Source: Colwellia demingiae (GTDB lineage: Bacteria > Pseudomonadota > Gammaproteobacteria > Enterobacterales > Alteromonadaceae). Taken from it: a stretch of DNA of 64,000 nucleotides. The position numbers and the translations under genes are program-made. The stretch covers positions 1 to 64,000 of the forward strand of contig NZ_VOLT01000006.1 of NCBI RefSeq assembly GCF_007954275.1, given 5' to 3'. Below the pieces are notes generated by a model. That model was not told where the DNA came from. It did no database searches and worked only from the letters and a program-made list of their open reading frames with translations. Of this stretch, positions 1-8,463 are shown piece after piece. Each line of letters opens with the position of its first letter. Position 1 is the stretch's first letter.

Positions 1-215
1 TAGGTTGAAGACCTGTGGGGCACTACAGCAACTTTTTAAGTATGCTTTGGCGCTTTTGAGGACAATCTAGCGCGGATCTCATCGTGGAGCTGGGCCTAAT
101 ATATTTGGTAACCCAAAAAGACTCCGAATACATTAGCGCAAACCAACTACGTTATCGATATTATTACTTGCAATATCGAGGCGGACCATACATTGTGCCC
201 CGGAGCGAGTTAGGG
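1..215. other. Left-edge non-coding stretch
   Basis: I see no convincing gene here. A short perfect inverted repeat, CGATATT/AATATCG with a 9-base loop, lies at 156-178. The stretch is next to a decayed integrase and is probably part of the same accessory, eroded DNA; that is inference. Confidence 0.4.
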
Positions 216-308
216 TTATTCAAGTTGTTCATTTAATAATGTTACTCTTTTATTAACGGTTTCCTTCTCAGAGTCAGAAGAATAAAAAACTACAGCACTT
301 TTACCCAT
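216..308 (-). CDS. Possible 30-residue small protein or remnant 3' end of a gene
   Basis: On the minus strand an ATG at 308 follows a strong Shine-Dalgarno-like stretch (AAAGGAAAAGGA) and opens a 30-codon frame ending with TAA at 216-218. The frame stays open upstream of the ATG to about 371, giving roughly 20 more codons of protein-like composition (Leu, Lys, Glu rich). It could therefore be the tail of a truncated larger gene rather than a genuine small gene. I recognise no family. It lies downstream of the decayed integrase, in the same orientation. Confidence 0.25.
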   Translation of the reverse strand: MGKSAVVFYSSDSEKETVNKRVTLLNEQLE

Positions 309-430
309 AAAATCCTTTTCCTTTAAAGTTTCATTAATCGTTAAATTTTTTAATTCACTTAGTCTGCTTTAAGAAAGGAACTGTGGCAAGTTACATATTT
401 GATCTAGAAGGTATATTTCAAGAATATGTA

Positions 431-940
431 TCAAAATAACCCACTACCACCTTGGGCTGAAGGATGTGTGTCATTATAAACTTGGGTGAGTTTTTTACGG
501 CTAACGTGAGTGCATAACTGCGTAGTGAGAATACTGGCATGACCAAGTATTTCCTGTACATGTCTCAAATCAGCACCATTATCTAACATGGTGGTTGCAG
601 TGTTATGGCGGAATAAATGACATGTTCCAGTTTGGTCAAACCCTGCTAGTTTCACATATTGTGAAGCAATATCCGATAACTTACCAGGTACATAACGTTT
701 GCCGTTATTGGCTAAAAACAGCGATTTACCTGAGCCAATAAATGGGAACATAGGGCGAATTTTACCAATGTAAAAAGCGATCCATTCAAAACCACGAAGA
801 CTAATTGGCACTAGGCGCTCTTTCTTACCTTTACCGTGTACTCGTACCATAAGCCCATTGAAATCAATGTCATCAATATTGAGTTTTACTAGCTCTCCAG
901 TAGAATGCCTGTTGCGAAAAAAAACTCAAGTATTGACCTA
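431..940 (-). pseudogene. Decayed Xer-like tyrosine recombinase (integrase) remnant
   Basis: The frame open from about 905 down to 431 encodes the C-terminal catalytic half of an XerC/D-like integrase: SELVKL-type start, KGKKERLVP, HLFRH box, GHASILTTQ and a THPSA tail. The segment continues in another frame at about 905-940 (SILEFFFATGI), so a frameshift lies near 890-905. Where the family has GIRR-SEL with the first catalytic arginine, the sequence now reads GILL. The nucleophile position, normally TTQIYTHV, reads TTQLCTHV, so tyrosine is replaced by cysteine (codon TGC). The N-terminal half is absent. This is a dead gene, probably the scar of an older integration or the site beside which the next element sits. 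Confidence 0.75.
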
Positions 941-1012
941 CCAGTTGCTCAACTACTGGCACATCTTGCTACGCAAGAATGCAGAATAAGTTGTGGGCAA
1001 CGCTTCGCGTTG
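941..1012. repeat. Cluster of three small hairpins at the edge of the integrative element
   Basis: Three short inverted repeats follow each other: CCAGTTGCTCAACTACTGG (941-959, imperfect), CTTGC-TAC-GCAAG (965-977) and CAACGC-TTC-GCGTTG (998-1012). They fill the gap between the decayed integrase and the 3' end of the helicase gene. None is followed by a T-run that would make it an obvious terminator. The position suggests one terminus of the recombinase-bearing element; that is inference. Confidence 0.45.
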
Positions 1013-1071
1013 ACACACAGTTTATTTCCGCTTGTACCTGTACTCACTCTTCAATGTAATAATTTTATTTT

Positions 1072-3300
1072 TTATATTTTTAAAAGTTCCTGCAAATAGG
1101 TTTGTCGCTTACTCGCATTACTTTGAGTTTTAATAGCACTGATTAATTTTTCTTTTGGGCCAACAATATGAATTTCTTCTTCGGCTCTTGTGATTGCAGT
1201 GTAGAGCCACGCTCGATCTAAATTACTTCCTCCTGACAAAGCAACTATAACCCTAGGAAACTGTGAACCTTGCGCTTTGTGGAGGGTTATCGCATAACCT
1301 GCTTTTAATGTGTAAAGCAATGATTCAGTTAATGAGACAAATTCAGATTCTTCATCTTCAAAGTCATCCATTTGTACTTCACCCAATATACTTCCATCTT
1401 GTTCAACAGAAATTAATTTACCTAAAGAGCCGTTTTGAACGCCAACGTCATAGTTGTTTTGTGTAAATAAAACAGGATCGTTTTGATAGAGATTATCGCG
1501 ATAATGTTGACCATCCCTTTCATACTCAATTCGCTTTCCATTAGGGTTTAACTCAAGTTGACATTTTGCATTGATTTTATCAACTAAGGCATTAGTAGGG
1601 GTTACCACACGACTATTTTCTGGGGCTTGATGATATAGTTCAACGCATTTATCTACAACAAATTCAAATCCTGTATCATGAAACGTAATGGCTCCTGTGG
1701 TGAGCTTAGGAGGAATTACCCCTTCATTTATTAACTTAGAATATTCCGGTATGCCACTACTTGCCCCTTGTCGTTTCACTATGCTTAGCTCAGTGTTATG
1801 TATTAATCTCGATTTTACTATATCAGCAAGTATTTTTCCGGCACCGATAGGAGGGAGTTGGTTCGGATCACCAACGAATAAGATCCGAACCTCAGGTGCA
1901 ATATGGGTGGCGATCTTAAAAATGGTTGGCAAGTCAATCATTGAACTCTCATCAATGACTAGTAAAAACTTGTTATCAGCTACATCCTCAATTGCATCTT
2001 CTCTTAAAAACTTAGCTATGGTTGAGCATGGTCGACGAATGCTTTGACGCATCCTCATAGCTGCACGACCACTTAATGCTACAGCTTTTATCTTATAACC
2101 AATTTCTTCATAAGCATTTAGGACAGTATTAAGTACAGTTGTTTTTCCCGTTCCCGCACCGCCTGTTATGCAAGAAATAGCATAGCTAATTGAAGTCATC
2201 ACTGCTTCACGTTGTTGTGGTTCCAAATTAAAAGGGACTGACTGAAATGCGCTAATACAAGCAGCATCTTCGACCTCATCATATATCTCGCCTAGCTCAT
2301 GTAATTTCAAGAGACGTTTTACAACAGTATTTTCCATAATATAAGTTGAAGTGAACTGATACATGCCGCTTTTAGGATAGATGATAAATGCTTTTTTATC
2401 GTAGCCTCCTTCAAGCGCCTTACTCGCTAAATCATCAGATCCTAACATTTCCTTTAATGGTTTTATTAATTGTGAACGATGTGCAACAGTATGCCCCTTA
2501 GATGCATGTTTTCTCATCACCTCAACTACAGCAGCAACCAATCTTCGAGTGTCACAATCTGTGATATCAAAGTGCACCTTTGCAATTCGATCATTTAGCT
2601 TGAAGTCCATTCCAAAAGTGCTAAGGGAATATGGATTAGATTTGATCAAAACAGTTGGATCAGGATCAAACTCAATATCCTCTTTTTTTACTAACGAACC
2701 GTCTGTCACTCCATTGAATTTATAAATACGTTTTTGAATAGCTACTGGGATGTCATGTTCTGTGAAGAATTTTGAATATTTTAGGTAAGAGAATTGTTCA
2801 AACCCTGTTATTAAAGCTACAGCAGATATTTTTCCCAATCCTTTTAATGTCATAAGTTTAGCTAGATCTTTATTTTCTAAAATTTGATATATATTCTCGC
2901 CAAACTCTTGCCAAAGCTTCTCGGCTGTAGACAAACCAATCCCCTTGAAATGAGGTGTGTCAGCAATAAATGATTTAAACCCAATGGGGTTTTTAGAAAG
3001 AATTAGTTCAGCTTTTACAACATTAACATGATGTTTTTTAATATAATACTTACCATCAAAACTAGGCGTTTCTTCGTAACTAGCATTACCTTTAATCGAC
3101 CATATTTCACCTTCGTGCGGATCTGGTGAAATAGTGTCAGGAGCTTTTATCGTGTAGTAATCAATTTTACTAAGAACCCTATGCTCTGTTTTATGAACGG
3201 ATACTGCGCTAAAAAGAATATAATCTTTAGTCTTTTTAGTGCTAGTGAATATTTTCGTAATTCGAACGGTCAAATCAGCCTCGTATCCTGTCTGCATCAT
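1072..3300 (-). CDS. RecD2-like SF1 DNA helicase of the integrative element
   Basis: A 742-residue helicase related to RecD2/TraA-type superfamily 1B enzymes, expected to unwind DNA with 5'-3' polarity. Visible motifs are a helix-hairpin-helix-like segment near 150-165 (LMTLKGLGKISAVAL), a Q-motif-like PQQREAV near 361, Walker A GGAGTGKTT at 380-388, Walker B DESSM near 450, GDPNQLPPIG, and a C-terminal TLHKAQGSQFPRV box typical of UvrD_C_2 domains. The start ATG at 3300 overlaps the stop of the upstream gene as TAATG, indicating translational coupling. It is the last gene of the minus-strand recombinase block and may help replication or resolution of the excised element; that role is inferred from position only. 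Confidence 0.85.
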   Translation of the reverse strand: MMQTGYEADLTVRITKIFTSTKKTKDYILFSAVSVHKTEHRVLSKIDYYTIKAPDTISPDPHEGEIWSIKGNASYEETPSFDGKYYIKKHHVNVVKAELILSKNPIGFKSFIADTPHFKGIGLSTAEKLWQEFGENIYQILENKDLAKLMTLKGLGKISAVALITGFEQFSYLKYSKFFTEHDIPVAIQKRIYKFNGVTDGSLVKKEDIEFDPDPTVLIKSNPYSLSTFGMDFKLNDRIAKVHFDITDCDTRRLVAAVVEVMRKHASKGHTVAHRSQLIKPLKEMLGSDDLASKALEGGYDKKAFIIYPKSGMYQFTSTYIMENTVVKRLLKLHELGEIYDEVEDAACISAFQSVPFNLEPQQREAVMTSISYAISCITGGAGTGKTTVLNTVLNAYEEIGYKIKAVALSGRAAMRMRQSIRRPCSTIAKFLREDAIEDVADNKFLLVIDESSMIDLPTIFKIATHIAPEVRILFVGDPNQLPPIGAGKILADIVKSRLIHNTELSIVKRQGASSGIPEYSKLINEGVIPPKLTTGAITFHDTGFEFVVDKCVELYHQAPENSRVVTPTNALVDKINAKCQLELNPNGKRIEYERDGQHYRDNLYQNDPVLFTQNNYDVGVQNGSLGKLISVEQDGSILGEVQMDDFEDEESEFVSLTESLLYTLKAGYAITLHKAQGSQFPRVIVALSGGSNLDRAWLYTAITRAEEEIHIVGPKEKLISAIKTQSNASKRQTYLQELLKI

Positions 3301-3770
3301 TAAAGCTCACCTAAGTCCGCAAACGTATCACTTAACTCGCTAAAACGCCCAAATTTCCCTCTTAGGGCTGCATTTTCGGCTTTAAGCTCTATTATCTGCT
3401 GTTCTAAGTCTGGCACTCTCGATTGCTCTCTAGCAGCTTTAGTTGATTCTTTTTGTATATCTTTTGGCTTTAGTAACTCTTTTTCACCTTTTTCAGTTAA
3501 CTGAGGGAGTACATTGCGATCTCTTAAATCATCTTCAAGTTGTTTAAGTTCTGGGCATATATCGGGATTATCTCTCAAAGTCGTTTTAGAAAATCCACAC
3601 CCCTTCGCAATTAATCGGCGATTCAATTGGCCACTTCTTGATATGATATCTACATATTTTTGATCGGTCATGCTATCTACCCAAACACGCCATTTTTCTG
3701 TATTAATATCTTTGTCTACGGAGCTCATTCGATTTCCTTTTTCTTCTGATAATCGCTTTTTCCTTTCCAC
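3300..3770 (-). CDS. Small DNA-binding/coiled-coil protein of the recombinase block
   Basis: This 156-residue basic protein has a likely helix-turn-helix region around residues 45-70 (RSGQLNRRLIAKGCGFSKTTL). A C-terminal heptad-like coiled coil follows (LEQQIIELKAENAALRGKF), ending in an acidic tail. The layout resembles KfrA- or TnpC-like accessory proteins that accompany transposon or plasmid recombinases. A small protein of this kind also follows the recombinases in gamma-mobile-trio islands, but I cannot confirm homology from sequence alone. The first methionine is at 3770; a second possible start is Met15. The stop overlaps the helicase start. It probably acts as a recombination auxiliary or repressor. 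Confidence 0.65.
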   Translation of the reverse strand: MERKKRLSEEKGNRMSSVDKDINTEKWRVWVDSMTDQKYVDIISRSGQLNRRLIAKGCGFSKTTLRDNPDICPELKQLEDDLRDRNVLPQLTEKGEKELLKPKDIQKESTKAAREQSRVPDLEQQIIELKAENAALRGKFGRFSELSDTFADLGEL

Positions 3771-3779
3771 TCACCATGA

Positions 3780-4427
3780 TTATCCCTTACGGTTTAACTG
3801 AAGAGTGAGCTCACTATTGGCTTTTCTTAATTGTGCGATAGTTGTTTGAGCAACATCATAGTCTTTTTTCAAATCTTTGTGTTTTTGCGCCAATGCAGCA
3901 TGCGAATCCAATACTTGTGAATTTAAAGCTGCCTCAAAATAATCAACCAGATTCTTATTTTTTTCGTTTTGTAGTTGCAGCTCAAGATCAGACTTTAATG
4001 AAGTCAATTCTGGCTTTGTTAAGCGTTTACCTGATGTGATATTACCAACAACATCACTCCAATAAATTGAAAGCTTCCCGTTTAGATTGCTTATATGCCC
4101 CAGTAATTTTGGTATGCTTTTACGATCTTTTCGAATATTGGAGCGGTTAATATTAAGCCTCTCACAGAGTTGCATCACGACAATAGTTCTTTCTGTTATC
4201 GTCAGATGTTTTACACACTTTTCTATAGGTGTCTCCGGAGTTTGCTCTCTAAGTTCTAATACACGCCTATCGATTCGTTCCTTAATATCTTTAAATTCTA
4301 CTTGTAATGAATCGAATAAATTTTTTGCTTTTGGAGAAAGGTCAGCAACCCAAATTGGCTCTTTACCTGATTCGGTAGAGTCTGGTACAGAAAACTGACT
4401 AAGATCTATCATCTTGTTCCCACTCAT
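3780..4427 (-). CDS. Recombination-auxiliary-like coiled-coil protein
   Basis: This 215-residue protein has no enzyme motif that I recognise. Its N-terminal half is charged and helical, and a region around residues 90-130 (LTITERTIVVMQLCERLNIN) resembles a small DNA-binding helix bundle. The C-terminal 60 residues form a coiled coil. It overlaps the 3' end of the upstream large recombinase by 29 bases, so the two are probably co-translated. In strand-biased circularizing elements a small auxiliary gene follows intA-tfp-intB in this place, and in gamma-mobile-trio islands GmtX is a comparable small protein. Assignment to either is inference from gene order and size. Confidence 0.6.
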   Translation of the reverse strand: MSGNKMIDLSQFSVPDSTESGKEPIWVADLSPKAKNLFDSLQVEFKDIKERIDRRVLELREQTPETPIEKCVKHLTITERTIVVMQLCERLNINRSNIRKDRKSIPKLLGHISNLNGKLSIYWSDVVGNITSGKRLTKPELTSLKSDLELQLQNEKNKNLVDYFEAALNSQVLDSHAALAQKHKDLKKDYDVAQTTIAQLRKANSELTLQLNRKG

Positions 4428-6378
4428 CTAATATCTTTGTTCCGTTTTTAACCACTTCCTTACTAACAGAGTGAGCACGGGTTTTAATAGGGAACTCCTT
4501 TAAAAACTCTTGGTGAGAAATAACAATTCGAGTAATTTCTTCTTTATTACTGTTCTTGCTACTCACATTATGTAGGCAGCCGGAACATAATTTGAAACAT
4601 CCATTTTCAATATTTGGAGATTGCGTCTCTTTATCTAGACATTTCGACAATCCTTTAGTCTCTTTTATTACTATGCAAATTCCATATTCGTGGACTTCTA
4701 TACTCTCTATGCTCTCTGATACCTCCTTCAGTAATTCTTCAACCTCTGAAGGCTCTATAACAGCAACATCTTTAACTTTTCTTTTAATAAACAATGCTAA
4801 GTGCCCTACGAACGCATCATCAATATCATCAAATGCCATTCTTTTCACTAGCTCATCTATATAATCCCTCTCAATCTCTTCTGACACTTCCTCAGTAAGT
4901 TTATTATCTGTGTACCTTTTGGTGAATTTACTGCCATAGGCATGCCTAAAGTGCTGACGAATTGCTTCAAGCACATTTCCGTCAAATCTCCTTATAGCAA
5001 ACTCAGCAAAAGAGTGTCTAAGCATATGCGGATGCAAATGGTTGCATACATTAGCAAATTGACTTCCGTATTTTTCAATAGACAAAGAATAATGATTGCT
5101 CAGAATACTACGTAGAGTGTTTTCACTAGCACATGTGAATTTTTTCGTAGTTTTAAATCTTGATTGGTGCATTTGGGCAAACAGTGGTGGACGAATCCCG
5201 TCGTCTCGACGCACCTTTTGTGTATAAGATACTTCAACCATAATGTTAGCAGCTTCTGCAACCAACCCTGACATAGTTCTGACTTCTGTTAATCCGTAAT
5301 TCGTTTTTACAAGATCACTTTTGAACACCCAAACGCCATCGCTTTCTTGCTTATAGTCGTCTGCATAAATTGAGCTAACTTCGCTTATCCTGATGCCTGT
5401 TAATGATAAAAATATAGTGAGAGCAGCACCATAGATCCGTCGTATAGTTTGAACCAATTCTTCATAGTTGAAAGGCATTCCCACAACTTCGTAACCAAGT
5501 ATACTTTCAAATAATTTTTTTAACGCTGTGTAAGCTTTAACAACTCCAACCTTCCTTTTCCTCCCATTAGGGGTAATGAATGGTGAAGCGCAAAACTCTT
5601 CAAAGAATCCATTATTAAACAACTGTAAGTGACTGATGGAATTGACACTTTGCTGATGCTTAAAAAATGCAACAGCTAACTTAGTTTCTTCGCTTCTAAT
5701 AACCTCTATAGCGTGACCTAAATTAAGCATGGCATTAACAATCGGCAAAGAGTCCCACCCATTCCCTTCGCGCCATTCATGGGGAACGATGCCATGATCT
5801 TTAAGTATCGGTTCTACCGTACTCATTAGGAAAGTTTTAGGTAGAGTGACATTGATGCCATCATAAATCATCCCTTTAAGATATAGCTTTCTTGAGTCTA
5901 GCAATAGTGAATAAAGTGATTCAACTGGACCGTGCCCAAGTATTTCAATATTTTCACAATTTCTTTGAGCTATGCTGCCTTCTATGTAAAAATCGATTTG
6001 ATTTTGTAAAGTGCTTAATATTAATTTTTGACAATCTTCTTCCGTCCAGTTCCTCATTGGCGTATCTGGTTTATTCATACTTGCCCAAATAAAAATCCGC
6101 CTAAGGTTAGAGTGATATGCCTTGGCAGTGTTAATATTACACGTTATTTGTCTAGTATTTACATCTACGCCTCCACACTTCTGAATAAATAGGGTCTTGA
6201 AATTGGATAGCCATAAATCAGACATATTCAATTTTTCGCTGTTGAATTCGAATTCACATATTTTTGGTGAATCATCAGCAGCAGAAACCTTATCGTTCGT
6301 GACAAACAATATCTCACTCGATAAGTCGTTAATATTAGGAAATTTTATATCTTGAAACTTTAACTGTGTTACTTTCAT
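4399..6378 (-). CDS. Large tyrosine recombinase (IntB-like)
   Basis: This 659-residue site-specific recombinase has catalytic residues visible in the C-terminal half: Arg330 in LTGIRISEV, His451 and Arg454 in HPHMLRHSF, His479 in QHFRHA, and a tyrosine nucleophile at Tyr489 in KRYTDNK. A CxxxCxxC cluster (CFKLCSGC) near residues 595-605 suggests a small zinc-binding tail. About 300 residues precede the catalytic domain, much longer than phage integrases. It is the third gene of the recombinase trio; the middle gene ends 9 bases upstream. It probably performs excision or integration together with the 375-residue recombinase. Confidence 0.85.
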   Translation of the reverse strand: MKVTQLKFQDIKFPNINDLSSEILFVTNDKVSAADDSPKICEFEFNSEKLNMSDLWLSNFKTLFIQKCGGVDVNTRQITCNINTAKAYHSNLRRIFIWASMNKPDTPMRNWTEEDCQKLILSTLQNQIDFYIEGSIAQRNCENIEILGHGPVESLYSLLLDSRKLYLKGMIYDGINVTLPKTFLMSTVEPILKDHGIVPHEWREGNGWDSLPIVNAMLNLGHAIEVIRSEETKLAVAFFKHQQSVNSISHLQLFNNGFFEEFCASPFITPNGRKRKVGVVKAYTALKKLFESILGYEVVGMPFNYEELVQTIRRIYGAALTIFLSLTGIRISEVSSIYADDYKQESDGVWVFKSDLVKTNYGLTEVRTMSGLVAEAANIMVEVSYTQKVRRDDGIRPPLFAQMHQSRFKTTKKFTCASENTLRSILSNHYSLSIEKYGSQFANVCNHLHPHMLRHSFAEFAIRRFDGNVLEAIRQHFRHAYGSKFTKRYTDNKLTEEVSEEIERDYIDELVKRMAFDDIDDAFVGHLALFIKRKVKDVAVIEPSEVEELLKEVSESIESIEVHEYGICIVIKETKGLSKCLDKETQSPNIENGCFKLCSGCLHNVSSKNSNKEEITRIVISHQEFLKEFPIKTRAHSVSKEVVKNGTKILDEWEQDDRS

Positions 6379-6387
6379 TTATATCCC

Positions 6388-8463
6388 CTATATTAATGAC
6401 GCGAATGGAAAACTAAACTTTTTAGACTTCGCCTTGCCTTCTGCTAAAATTGATTGCGAAAATTCATCTAACAATAATGTTAAATACGAATGGTGTGCCT
6501 TAAACCTGACTGCTTTTTTCTCATGATCAACTTTAATTCTTGGCAATTCTTTTTCAATGTGTTTAATTTTGGAAATTATAAGAGCAGCAGTTAAAGGAGT
6601 AGCTACCACAACTCTCTTATTGTTTAATTCAATATCACCAATATCACCAATGACATCCCCAAGTTCTTTTTCAATCAATTCATACAAATCTTCCGCTTCA
6701 ATTGCACTATCATTTATGCCTAACTCTTTTTTGAACGATTTCATATCTAGGACTTTGGTTTTATTAAAAAGATCGCTAACCAGTAATGCATCTTGTTCCA
6801 TAGAGTCCCCAACTTGGGATGCAAAGGATCTCAAAGACTTAATTTTTTCAGGAGAATTGGAACGAGCATTATAAACGTTTTTTTTCGTAGCTAAGCTCTG
6901 GGCCGTTAGCTCTGCACCTAGTTCTTCGTTTAGTTTTTGATCAACCTCTTTATTGCTAGTGTTGTCTATTTTGTCATCCATTCTTACCCTTGACATTGCA
7001 ATAGCGTTAATACTAAGAGATAAAACACCCTCAACAACATTACTATCGGTTCCATAGGAAGCGTGACCTTTTTTAGCTCGATGATTATGAGATATTAAGT
7101 TCTTAACATAAAACAAAAAAGGGTTCGCGTCCTCTCCAACCTCCTTCATCAAATTATTGTGTAACTCTGTCTTCTCATTAACCATATCCGTAAAGAATTT
7201 TTGCATTCTCGATGAGGTAAGTCCAAGTTGTCCCAAAATATCCATTTTCCCTGAATCTTTATGATATTGTATCAAAAGAGGGTTTTCGCCTGTGTGCTGT
7301 TCTTTAAATCTATCAATAAAAGTTGAATAAGCCTTGTATATAAGTGAACCTTTTCGATATATTAACGTTGCGGAATCAATGCCTCTTCGCCTCTTCCCAT
7401 AACCAATTTGTACGCCTTTGTCGTTAATGACAATATCTTTTAAGCACAAATCACGAATGCCTGAGGATTGAATTCTTTCTGATGCAAGCAGACATTGCAT
7501 AGCGAACACTTGTTCGTGAGATAGACCATAAATATCATTTAAAATATAACCATTCGTCGCTGTATGAGTCGTTTTTTTCTTATCAACAACAACCGCTGTT
7601 TTAACAGTATATTGATTCGTTTTTTTCGGAAGCCGCACCCATTTTTTAAACCATGATTTATTCCTAGTTAACGAGTCATTCTCTTGAGGCATATACCATA
7701 GAGGAGGGGGGTAATTGTGAGATAATCGCTCTAAAACCCAATTATCATTCTCTTCTATTACAGCGTTAAAAAGGGGAGCATGTAATCTTAGGGCATTTTT
7801 ATATTGGTCATGTATATGAGTCGAAGGAATCCCCATTAACGGGAAAGAATCCGTAGATTTTCGGTAGGCTTCTATCGCAAACCCCTTGACATTGGGGTGC
7901 TTAATAAAAAGTTTTCTTTTTTCATCAAACTTCAGAATTATATAACAACATACAGACCTTAATGATTTAATGGCCTCTGTATTGTCGTATGGCGTATTAG
8001 TAAACATTGATACTAAATCTGGATTAGGCGTTGTATTACTCCCCTTTAAAACAGGTGCCTTATATAATAACTGTAAAAATTCTTCTCTCCAGTATTCGGA
8101 CGTCACGGAGCGTTCTTCTCCATATAACCTGAGTGGATACAGAAGCCAGTTAAGCCTTGACCTAACCGTATTACCAGTAACACCACCTTTAATGAACTGC
8201 ATGTATGTATTAAAAATTTTTTCTGGCATAGCTTTGTGCTGTATTATTTGATCACTTGCGACACCAATGAAAGAAATAACCTCCCTAGCTATATTTACTC
8301 GATAATCCAAGACACACACCTTAAACTTGGGACTATGCATATAATCAATATAAAATAAAAATAAAGGTACATCTCGAAAATCACTCGGGAGTACATAGTT
8401 AATACTCCCCACAGAGAATTCGTAGTGATTCAATTCTCTTATAGTGATACTTTCAAGTCTCAT
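6388..8463 (-). CDS. Recombinase-fold protein lacking visible catalytic residues
   Basis: This 691-residue protein is sandwiched between two active-looking tyrosine recombinases. It has an arginine in a plausible core-domain context (LLASERIQSSGIRDLCLKDI), and the surrounding fold resembles a tyrosine recombinase catalytic domain. I find no HxxR box and no C-terminal GH..Y motif. Proteins of this size and place are called Tfp in strand-biased circularizing elements and GmtZ/VPA1269-like in gamma-mobile-trio islands; the resemblance is by order, length and absence of motifs. It starts at ATG 8463 sharing a base with the stop of the upstream recombinase (TAATG). It probably has a structural or targeting role in the recombination complex. 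Confidence 0.6.
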   Translation of the reverse strand: MRLESITIRELNHYEFSVGSINYVLPSDFRDVPLFLFYIDYMHSPKFKVCVLDYRVNIAREVISFIGVASDQIIQHKAMPEKIFNTYMQFIKGGVTGNTVRSRLNWLLYPLRLYGEERSVTSEYWREEFLQLLYKAPVLKGSNTTPNPDLVSMFTNTPYDNTEAIKSLRSVCCYIILKFDEKRKLFIKHPNVKGFAIEAYRKSTDSFPLMGIPSTHIHDQYKNALRLHAPLFNAVIEENDNWVLERLSHNYPPPLWYMPQENDSLTRNKSWFKKWVRLPKKTNQYTVKTAVVVDKKKTTHTATNGYILNDIYGLSHEQVFAMQCLLASERIQSSGIRDLCLKDIVINDKGVQIGYGKRRRGIDSATLIYRKGSLIYKAYSTFIDRFKEQHTGENPLLIQYHKDSGKMDILGQLGLTSSRMQKFFTDMVNEKTELHNNLMKEVGEDANPFLFYVKNLISHNHRAKKGHASYGTDSNVVEGVLSLSINAIAMSRVRMDDKIDNTSNKEVDQKLNEELGAELTAQSLATKKNVYNARSNSPEKIKSLRSFASQVGDSMEQDALLVSDLFNKTKVLDMKSFKKELGINDSAIEAEDLYELIEKELGDVIGDIGDIELNNKRVVVATPLTAALIISKIKHIEKELPRIKVDHEKKAVRFKAHHSYLTLLLDEFSQSILAEGKAKSKKFSFPFASLI

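Noticed and set aside
941-1012. Integron attC site
   Set aside because: There is no paired GTTRRRY/RYYYAAC core in the right layout and no integron integrase; the three hairpins are too short.
905-1099. Plus-strand 64-codon gene over the hairpin cluster
   Set aside because: Its sequence comprises the integrase antisense, hairpins and an AT-rich tail; no ribosome-binding site or family match.
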